Assembly (NCBI RefSeq): GCF_900168265.1 | Contig: NZ_FVZF01000002.1 | Location: 62,001-126,000, forward strand | From: Salegentibacter salarius | GTDB taxonomy: Bacteria; Bacteroidota; Bacteroidia; Flavobacteriales; Flavobacteriaceae | DNA length: 64,000 nt | Direction of reading: 5' to 3' | Shown here: one piece after another, positions 57,204 through 64,000 of the stretch | How positions within the stretch are numbered: the first letter of the stretch is position 1 | How the letters are laid out: every line of letters starts with the position of its first letter | Program-made: the position numbers and the translations under genes | Notes under the pieces: generated by a model | What the model was told of the DNA's origin: nothing | What the model saw: only the letters and a program-made list of their open reading frames with translations | The model's database searches: none

Positions 57204-58000
57204 TTTTGTAGTTCTATTTGGTTATTCATTTTCGCAAATCTCTCTTTAAACGATTCAGCATATTTTTTCTTGTTTTCTTCAGAGATGGTTATATTAGGAG
57301 GGATGGGAGCATACCCCCATGGGTCTTCCATATATCGTTTCCAAACTTTATATAATTCAGTTTTATTGGTTTCAGCATATTGGCTAAGATTGATCTTGTA
57401 TTTTAGTTTCGATCTCAATTTTTCAAGACCAAAAAATTCAAACACATAATGCTGCTGTGTATCTTCTAGTTCCAATATCAAACCGGGCAGGCCAGTAAAT
57501 TTATAAGGCCCGTCTGAAATAGGAATTTCGGTAGTAAACCAGGCTACATAATCCCTCCCACCAAAAGAAGTTTTAGCTTTTTGAACCTCAAAATCTTTAA
57601 TTTTCTTTTTCTCCGGTAGAATCTCCCATTCAAATTGATTCATTTCCTGGGTATAGTAAAATTGATCACGTGAAATAGTCCTCGTGAAAAACAGCTTATT
57701 TTCGCTCCTATGCTTCAAAATGACATATTGAAAATCTGTAACCGCTTCTCGGGAAGTATATGCAGTATTTCCTTTTCTTACAATAGGATTGGCCAGAGTT
57801 TTTGCCCGACTGGAAAATTTGGAAAGCTCGTCTCCGGCAAACAAGATCATATATTCAGATTTTGATTCATCCAGATTGGTAGAATCCAATTTATACGTGA
57901 GTTTGTAGGTGACTTTATATTCAAATTTATCGCTTAGCTTTTGGGCACTACAAAGTGTAGAAATTAGAATGAACAAAAGAGGTAGATAGCAATATTTCAT
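57200..58000 (-). CDS. GLPGLI family protein, second copy
   Basis: 266 aa, signal peptide (to LCSAQ). Motif FTGLPGLILELEDTQQHYVF. It differs most among the three: it has PWGYAPIPPNITISEENKKK near the end where the others have DPxGTxxKAGI, and lacks their GWSE. Start 10 nt after the first copy's stop. Confidence 0.87.
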   Translation of the reverse strand: MKYCYLPLLFILISTLCSAQKLSDKFEYKVTYKLTYKLDSTNLDESKSEYMILFAGDELSKFSSRAKTLANPIVRKGNTAYTSREAVTDFQYVILKHRSENKLFFTRTISRDQFYYTQEMNQFEWEILPEKKKIKDFEVQKAKTSFGGRDYVAWFTTEIPISDGPYKFTGLPGLILELEDTQQHYVFEFFGLEKLRSKLKYKINLSQYAETNKTELYKVWKRYMEDPWGYAPIPPNITISEENKKKYAESFKERFAKMNNQIELQK

Positions 58001-58010
58001 AGATTAAACT

Positions 58011-58829
58011 TTATTCCAGTTCAATAGGGTTGTTTCGACTTTTATAATTTTCTTTTAATTCCTTTTTTGCAGATTTCTCTTCCTTTTCAGACCAGCCTAT
58101 GGTAATACCAGCTTTAGATAAGGTCCCCAAAGGATCACGCGCATAATTTTCCTGAGCAGTTAAAAAATCATTCTTAGAAACTTTAGTATATCGATCTTCA
58201 TCAGTGCTGACCGTAGCCGCTGTCCCTATTTCTTTAAATCCTGATAATTTAAAATGATAATAATTTTTGGTGTCAGCTATTTCGATAATTAATCCCGGTA
58301 AACCGCTAAATTTATACGGACCGTCTGAAACTGGAATTTCAGAAGTAAACCACGCTATATAATCCCTCCCTGCATAAATGGTAGTAGCCTTTTGTACATT
58401 ATAACCAGAAACTTCTTTTATTTCAGGATGAATTTCCCATTCCTGAAGAGGTAATTCTTCGATATATTTAAACCTGTCTCGTGCAATCTTCTCGAAAAAA
58501 TAAAGCCTTCCTTCAGTAAGATTTTTAAATAATTTATACTTAAACTTTGTTTGTGGAGGAGCCATAAACCTGCCCGTCTTTTCAAAATTCTTTTTTCTAA
58601 GTTCATTAATGGAATCGTGCTTTAAAAAGTTCTCACTGGTAAACCTGGAAATATTATCACCCATATATAGCACCATAGTTTCATTCTGGATAGACTCAGC
58701 ATCGGTTGAATCTATTTGCCAGGTAAGGTCGTACGTAGCTTTGTACTTAAATTGATCTTCTATCTCTTTGTTTTGTGCAAAAGCGGAAGAAAAAATAAGG
58801 CTGAAAATAATCAAAAGGAAAGTCTGCAT
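58011..58829 (-). CDS. GLPGLI family protein, first copy
   Basis: 272 aa, signal peptide (to AFAQ). Motif FSGLPGLIIEIADTKNYYHF and AWFTSEIPVSDGPYKF. Ends in NYKSRNNPIELE, matching the other two (NNPIELQP, MNNQIELQK), a conserved C-terminus. First gene of the operon. Confidence 0.88.
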   Translation of the reverse strand: MQTFLLIIFSLIFSSAFAQNKEIEDQFKYKATYDLTWQIDSTDAESIQNETMVLYMGDNISRFTSENFLKHDSINELRKKNFEKTGRFMAPPQTKFKYKLFKNLTEGRLYFFEKIARDRFKYIEELPLQEWEIHPEIKEVSGYNVQKATTIYAGRDYIAWFTSEIPVSDGPYKFSGLPGLIIEIADTKNYYHFKLSGFKEIGTAATVSTDEDRYTKVSKNDFLTAQENYARDPLGTLSKAGITIGWSEKEEKSAKKELKENYKSRNNPIELE

Positions 58830-58840
58830 TAGTGATGATA

Positions 58841-58888
58841 TATTAAGAATTAGATTAATATGATGAATTATTCTTCAATATTAAGAAT
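58841..58888. promoter_or_regulatory. Direct repeats upstream of the GLPGLI operon
   Basis: TATTAAGAAT occurs at 58841-58850 and again at 58879-58888 (38 nt apart), with an inverted relative, ATTCTT, between at 58870-58875. The position, within 60 nt of the first start codon, fits an operator; no regulator can be named. Confidence 0.4.
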
Positions 58889-59019
58889 ATATTTATCCTA
58901 ATAAAAATTTTAACTAAATAAATAGTAGTTAAACTAAAAAAAAAGTTGGTAACATCTTTAAAGAATTATCCGGCTCTATTAAATTTAATATCTTGGTAGA
59001 TCCTTGAGAACCATATCTA

Positions 59020-60489
59020 ATGAATAAATTTATAAGAGCTCTAATTTTAATAGCGGGGCCATTATTATTTTTTATCCTTCAAATCATCGGGGCACCGCAA
59101 TCTATGCCGCCGGCAGCTTTTGATATTCTTTGTATTACCATCTGGATGGCACTCTGGTGGGTTACCGAGGTAATCCCAATTTCGGTTACCGCTTTATTGC
59201 CCATTGTTATGTTCCCCTTAACCGGCGCTTTAGATATTGAAGCCACCACCGCTGCTTTTGGTCATAAATACGTGTTTTTATACCTGGGGGGATTTGTTCT
59301 TGCGGTAGCTATCGAAAAATGAAATCTACACCGAAGAATCGCACTTAACATCATTAACCTCATTGGAAGCAAAATAAAATTTATAATCCTCGGCTTTATG
59401 ATAGCCACAGCATTTCTTTCTATGTGGATCTCCAATACCGCAACTTCAGTCATGATGCTTCCCATTGGCACCGCGATAATAAGTCAGTTGAAAAACAATC
59501 CTTTTAGTAACGAAAACGAACCTTTGGTCTTTGGTAAAGCATTAATGCTCGCTATTGCCTATAGCGCTTCTATTGGTGGAATTGGAACACTTATAGGAAC
59601 ACCACCAAACCTCGTTTTTGCGGGAATTGTTGAAGAATTGTACGGCATCGAGATCAGTTTCTTAAAATGGGCAATGTTAGGGATTCCTATCTCGGTTTTC
59701 TTGTTGTTTATTTGTTGGAAATACCTTACCAGTTTTGCTTTTAAATTTGATAAAGCTGAATTCCCCGGCGGGAAAGTCGAAATTAACAAACTACTGAAGT
59801 CTTTAGGAAAAATAAGCAAGCAGGAAAAGAGGGTGCTCGTTATCTTCGGTTGCACTGCTTTTCTATGGATTACAAGATCATTTTTAATCCAGCCTTTTCT
59901 TCCTTTTATAGATGATACTATAATAGCTATTGTTGCGGCAATCGCACTATTTATTGTCCCATCGGGAAAAGAGACGAAACCTTTATTAAACTAGGAAGAA
60001 GCGGTGAAAATTCCCTGGGGAATCATTTTACTTTTTGGCGGCGGAATGGCACTGGCAAAAGGTTTTAGTGAAACAGGTTTAGCGGTTTGGATAGGCGAAC
60101 AACTCACTTACTTACCAAACCTGCCGTTATTTCTATTAATATTAATTCTTGTCGCTGCCGTTAATTTTCTGACAGAAGTCACCTCTAATCTGGCTACTAC
60201 AGCCATGCTTCTTCCGATTTTAGCGCCTATGGCTTTAGCAATGGGGCTTCACCCCTATTTATTATTAATAAGCGCTACACTGGCCGCATCCTGCGCTTTT
60301 ATGTTGCCGGTAGCAACGCCACCAAACGCAGTGGTTTTTGGCTCAGGTTATTTAAAAATTCCAGATATGATAAAAACCGGATTATGGATGAACCTGTTTT
60401 CTATTCTTTTAATAAGTATCCTGGTGTATTTCTTTTTACCCAGCATCTGGAATTTTAAGGTGAACGAGATTCCAGAAATTTTTGCATAA
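59020..60489 (+). pseudogene. DASS-family sodium/anion symporter with two in-frame stops
   Basis: One continuous frame of 489 codons plus stop, with TGA at 59320-59322 and TAG at 59992-59994. Both fall where the family has Trp: AVAIEK(stop)NLHRRIALN and PLLN(stop)EEAVKIPWGIIL. Otherwise the protein is intact, with the SNT motifs SMWISNTATSVMMLP and TEVTSNLATTAMLLP, GTPPNLVFAG and ATPPNAVVFGSG. It would import sulfate or dicarboxylates with Na+. No indel is present. Probably a recent pseudogene from two G-to-A changes; suppression or sequence error remains possible. Confidence 0.88.
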
Positions 60490-60519
60490 AAAAAGAGGGA
60501 AATAACTTCCCTCTTTTTC
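60489..60519. terminator. Bidirectional terminator between DASS gene and susD
   Basis: AAAAAGAGGGAA-ATAAC-TTCCCTCTTTTT, a 12-bp stem with A-rich and T-rich flanks, usable on both strands. It sits between two convergent genes. Confidence 0.85.
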
Positions 60520-60538
60520 ATTCAATTAAATATTCAGG

Positions 60539-62239
60539 CTAATTCTGTGCCCACCATAATTCAGTTCCCTGTTCATCTGGTCCCTGTTCCTGTATGGCCG
60601 CTTCAACATTTGCTCCGTTTGTATTGTACTCCTGGTTTCCATATCTCATTCGCTGAGGATATTCACCATTAAGAGTTCCTGCTGCATAGATATCGTAATC
60701 TGATACTCCATTTGCTAATTCAACAGGATATCCTGTATCTCTTACTACTGCCCATGCTTCAAAACCATCTGTATAAGAAACGATCCATCTTTGGATAGCG
60801 ATTTTCTCTAAATTTTCTTCATCGGTTCCGTTTAATTGAGCCATTTCTTCATTAGCAATGAAAGCTTCAATCTCGCTTTCCTCCACTCTCCAAATTTTCA
60901 TGGCCTGTCTTATTCCCTCCTGATATAATGCCTGAGCATCACCAGAACTAAGACCTTTTACGATAGCCTCAGCTTGTAGAAAGTTTCCTTCGGCTGCAGT
61001 AAATACAATTTCAGGAAAGATCTCCAGTCCCTGGTTTTTTGGATTAATAACCCAATCTGCCGGTTCAGAAAACAAATCGTTTTTTACGTGAGGATAAATT
61101 TCAGGATTCAATCTTGATGGTTGCCCAACATAGTAATCCTGATCCTGAGGTACAGAAATTGTAAATTCATCTCCAGAACCACTTCTTGTATATGGCACCC
61201 CAGCATTATCAAGTTCAGCTAAAACAAACTCTACGTGTTTATCAAAAAGAGAGGCTCCTGCACCCTCAGCTGGTCTTGTAAAAGTGAAATCTCCTCCAAT
61301 AATAGGCTCAGCGTAACGCGACAATCTTGGATCGTTATTATCTCTAAGATAATCAATAAGGGTTTTTCCAACATTCCAGTGAGATCCTATCCCACCGAAG
61401 TTATGCCAGATATCTCCATAAGCAGCATTCCCGAATTGATCTATTTCGGTATCTTTTTCCATTAGCGCATTATCCATCTCTGTGCTTAAAAGTGGAGCCT
61501 GTAAAGCTTCTGAAATTGCTGTTTCGGCAAAATCTGCTCCAGGAGCACCTTGCGCTCTTAGGGCCATTCTTAACTTCAGGGTGTTTGCCAGTTTTTTCCA
61601 TTGCTGAAGATCTCCATTAAAGAATAAATCGTTTTCAGCGAGAAGTTCAATTCCATCACCAGTTACTGTTTGCTCTCCAATAATCTCCATCGCCTGATCT
61701 AACTCAGCAATTACTCCACGATAAATCTCAGATTGGCTATCTAATTTTGGGGTAATAATGTCTGGATCTAAAGCTTCTGAGTAAGGTACCATTCCAAAAG
61801 TATCGGTATACATTTGGTAATAGAGACCTTTCATTACCAAACCAAGCGCGTAAAAATTCTGATTTTCCAGGTCTCCGCCTTCACCCACAAAATTTTGATA
61901 AACACTTAGGTTACTCACATAACCTGCTATCCAACCGTAAGTGGCATCGGTATACCCTGCGCTGTAATTATAACCAAGAGAACCGGACCACCAGCAACCG
62001 TTATAACCAAAAGTGAATTGACCAGCAAATCTATCGGCGTGAATTAATTGCGCTCTCCAATAGGGAAAACGGTTAGGCGCATAAAGTTCTATTTGAATTC
62101 CGGTAAGAAAGTATTTCGCACTTACTTCTTCAGATCCAAATGCATCAGGTCTTGTATTGATCTCCTCAAAATCGGAACATCCGGCAAGTAAAAAGACCAA
62201 CAACAAGCTTGTGCCAATTGTCTTTAAAATTCCTTTCAT
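60539..62239 (-). CDS. SusD/RagB-family nutrient-binding lipoprotein
   Basis: 566 aa; lipoprotein signal ends in FLLAGC. N-terminal EEINTRPDAFGSE and TPR-like helices, MYTDTFGMVPYSEALD, QWKKLANTLKLRMALR, and C-terminal IAIQRWIVSYTDGFEAW match the SusD-like_2 subgroup. It is a surface lid over its SusC partner, binding a glycan or peptide. 11 nt after susC. No hydrolase is visible to indicate substrate. Confidence 0.9.
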   Translation of the reverse strand: MKGILKTIGTSLLLVFLLAGCSDFEEINTRPDAFGSEEVSAKYFLTGIQIELYAPNRFPYWRAQLIHADRFAGQFTFGYNGCWWSGSLGYNYSAGYTDATYGWIAGYVSNLSVYQNFVGEGGDLENQNFYALGLVMKGLYYQMYTDTFGMVPYSEALDPDIITPKLDSQSEIYRGVIAELDQAMEIIGEQTVTGDGIELLAENDLFFNGDLQQWKKLANTLKLRMALRAQGAPGADFAETAISEALQAPLLSTEMDNALMEKDTEIDQFGNAAYGDIWHNFGGIGSHWNVGKTLIDYLRDNNDPRLSRYAEPIIGGDFTFTRPAEGAGASLFDKHVEFVLAELDNAGVPYTRSGSGDEFTISVPQDQDYYVGQPSRLNPEIYPHVKNDLFSEPADWVINPKNQGLEIFPEIVFTAAEGNFLQAEAIVKGLSSGDAQALYQEGIRQAMKIWRVEESEIEAFIANEEMAQLNGTDEENLEKIAIQRWIVSYTDGFEAWAVVRDTGYPVELANGVSDYDIYAAGTLNGEYPQRMRYGNQEYNTNGANVEAAIQEQGPDEQGTELWWAQN

Positions 62240-62250
62240 AATTATTTTTA

Positions 62251-64000
62251 TTAAAATTTAATATTAATGTTTAAACCAAGACTACGAATAGTTGGTGCAT
62301 TGTTAAGGGAAATACCCTGTCCTGAAAGTCCTGTACCAATAGAAGAATCAGGATCTATATCTTCAGCCTCTTTATATATAAAGAATAAATTTCTACCAAT
62401 TAAACCAACAGAGGCAGAAGTTAAACCTATATTACTTATAGACTCCCCTGGTAACCTGTAAGTTAAGGCAAATTCTCTTAATCTCACATTGGTTTGATCA
62501 TAAACATAGTTTGAAGTGATACCGGAGTAACTACCCCAATATTGTTGTGCAGTAATCTGAGTATCGTTTGGTTGCCCCGTTTCCTCATTAATTGCATCCA
62601 CGACTATTCCTTCATCTCTATATCGCAGGCTTCTTTCAGAAACACCGGCAGCATCAAGATAAGATGAGGTTGCCGAGTAAATTTCTCCTCCAAATCTACC
62701 ATCTATAAGAAATCTAAAGTTCCAGTTCTTATAGCTTAAAGTATTGGTAATACCTCCGATTAAGTCTGGTTGGGCATTCCCTAATTTCTCTCTCTCTGTA
62801 GAAGCTATTGGGAATCCTTCTGCGTTAACTAATCTTTCCCCATTCTCGTTAGTTTTCCAGGTGGTACCGTATAAATCACCAATTCCTCCTCCTACTTCTG
62901 CTCTAACTGATAGACCTCCCAGACTATTCAATACCGTATAATCCAGACCATCAATTAAACTTACCAGTTTATTATTATTTCTGGAGATATTGGCTGAAAT
63001 ATCCCACCTAAAGTTTTTATTTTGTACAGGTACACCGCCAATCATAAGTTCAAAACCGTTGTTTTTTACTTCTCCCACATTTTCTTTGAAGAAACTATAT
63101 CCAGTAGAGAAAGGCACAGGAACGTTGAAGATCATATCATTGGTTACGATTTCATATATAGTGAAATCTCCATACAACCGGTTCTTAAACATATTGAACT
63201 CCACACCAAATTCGGTAGATTTTACACTTTCCGGCCTTAGATCTGGATTTAGTTTTACGCTAGGACCTTCCAAAACAGTTAAACCTAAATAACCCTGTTG
63301 CGGTACACTAAAAGTTTGGTATAACTGATACACTCCAGTATCATTACCCACTTCTGCCCAACTGGCTCTCACTTTAAGCATATCCAGGAAGTCTTTATCT
63401 GGATCTATAAATCGGTTAACCAATAAAGAATAACTTACGGAAGGATAAAAGAAAGACCTATTATCTTCACTTAAAGTTGATGACCAATCGTTTCTGGCGG
63501 TTAAATCTAAATACATAAAATCATCGTAAGAAAAACTAAAAGATCCATACAATGAATTGATCTTTTTAATTCCCAACGGAGTATGTGTACTGGTTTGAAC
63601 ATTAGTATTGTTTAAAAAAGCCCTGGAAGGCAATCTAAATTGATTTCCACTAACACTCATTCCTTCAAAAGTACGTTTTGACAAACTTCCACCCACATTG
63701 GCAACCAGGTTTAATTTTTCTGTAAGGTCTTTATTGGCTGTAAATAAGAAATCACTGTTTATTTCTACGTTCTTACGACTAGAAAAATTCAAGCGACCAT
63801 CATAAAAGAAGTGATGTCCATAATCCTGGATATTCTCTGTTCTAACGTTGGTAACATCTCCCCCAATTCTAATAAAAGCAGAAAGCCAATCATTAAACTC
63901 ATAATTTAATTTTGTAAAACCTAGAAAACGATCTCTACGCTCATCATTGGTATCCTGATTTAGCATCCAATATGGGTTACCAATACTCTTGTTCTGCCCG
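62251..64000 (-). CDS. SusC/RagA-family TonB-dependent transporter, 5' part outside the window
   Basis: The frame is open to base 64000, giving 583 codons of the C-terminal half or so of a roughly 1000-aa protein. The inner ATG at 63966 is inside NPYWMLNQDTNDE and is not a start. The barrel shows typical SusC phrases: WSSTLSEDNRSFFYPSVSYS, RASWAEVGNDTG, PDLRPESVKSTEFGVEF and the C-terminal PTIRSLGLNINIKF. It pairs with the SusD to import substrate with TonB energy. Gene context to the right is not visible. Confidence 0.92.
   Translation of the reverse strand, partial: GQNKSIGNPYWMLNQDTNDERRDRFLGFTKLNYEFNDWLSAFIRIGGDVTNVRTENIQDYGHHFFYDGRLNFSSRKNVEINSDFLFTANKDLTEKLNLVANVGGSLSKRTFEGMSVSGNQFRLPSRAFLNNTNVQTSTHTPLGIKKINSLYGSFSFSYDDFMYLDLTARNDWSSTLSEDNRSFFYPSVSYSLLVNRFIDPDKDFLDMLKVRASWAEVGNDTGVYQLYQTFSVPQQGYLGLTVLEGPSVKLNPDLRPESVKSTEFGVEFNMFKNRLYGDFTIYEIVTNDMIFNVPVPFSTGYSFFKENVGEVKNNGFELMIGGVPVQNKNFRWDISANISRNNNKLVSLIDGLDYTVLNSLGGLSVRAEVGGGIGDLYGTTWKTNENGERLVNAEGFPIASTEREKLGNAQPDLIGGITNTLSYKNWNFRFLIDGRFGGEIYSATSSYLDAAGVSERSLRYRDEGIVVDAINEETGQPNDTQITAQQYWGSYSGITSNYVYDQTNVRLREFALTYRLPGESISNIGLTSASVGLIGRNLFFIYKEAEDIDPDSSIGTGLSGQGISLNNAPTIRSLGLNINIKF

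Overview
The window looks like chromosomal DNA of a gliding, marine-type member of the Flavobacteriaceae (Bacteroidota). The direct evidence is an AT-rich genome, promoters of the TTG / TAnnTTTG type, type IX secretion and gliding genes (porV, gldJ, gldKLMN), a SusC/SusD pair, a GLPGLI-family cluster and many Bacteroidota lipoproteins. A genus close to Gramella, Salegentibacter or Zunongwangia is only a guess. Most of the window is ordinary core genome with compact operons.

Layout. 1-6.7 kb (minus): an SDR / SprT-like / mannose-1-phosphate guanylyltransferase operon (the last gene runs off the left edge), an M28 lipoprotein peptidase, pdhA-pdhC and cdd. 6.8-12.1 kb: porV (minus), then gldJ and murF (plus), then a minus-strand hypothetical; the large sortase gene porU that I would expect between porV and gldJ is not there. 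12.3-14.2 kb: a frameshifted lipoprotein gene, a strongly structured intergenic stretch that may encode a small RNA, and a BASS-family transporter. 14.4-19.6 kb: galK-galT (both with TTG starts), a SYLF lipoprotein, an APC permease and a methyltransferase that carries a signal peptide. 19.9-23.6 kb: a LytTR response regulator overlapping a propeller-sensor histidine kinase.

23.8-26.6 kb is the most striking accessory piece. A 17-bp copy (one mismatch) of the 3' end of an initiator tRNA-Met gene lies 2.7 kb from the tRNA. Each copy is followed by its own terminator hairpin, and the only gene between them encodes a 771-aa RloC/PrrC-like AAA ATPase with a CxxC motif and an R-x3-E...H triad. I read it as a small integrated defence islet without an integrase.

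26.7-36.1 kb (mostly minus): a tripartite RND efflux operon with a CPxCG protein, an ABC-F ATPase, a DUF983 protein and an FAD oxidoreductase. 36.3-46.1 kb (minus): gldK-gldL-gldM-gldN (core of the type IX secretion / gliding motor), an arginase-fold protein with degenerate metal sites, topA with a lysine-rich tail, and an LVIVD-repeat lipoprotein. 46.2-53 kb (plus): miaB, a sigma-54 activator, lptE, a TPR protein and secG in one run, then groES-groEL. 53.1-58.8 kb (minus): a frameshifted SRPBCC gene, then an operon of three tandem GLPGLI paralogues and a TonB-receptor-like outer-membrane protein, a system of unknown function. 59-60.5 kb: a DASS-family symporter gene interrupted only by two in-frame stops, each where a conserved Trp is expected. 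60.5-64 kb: susD and a partial susC running off the right edge.

No rRNA, CRISPR array or transposase gene was seen. All positions and motifs were read by eye; no search or folding program was run.
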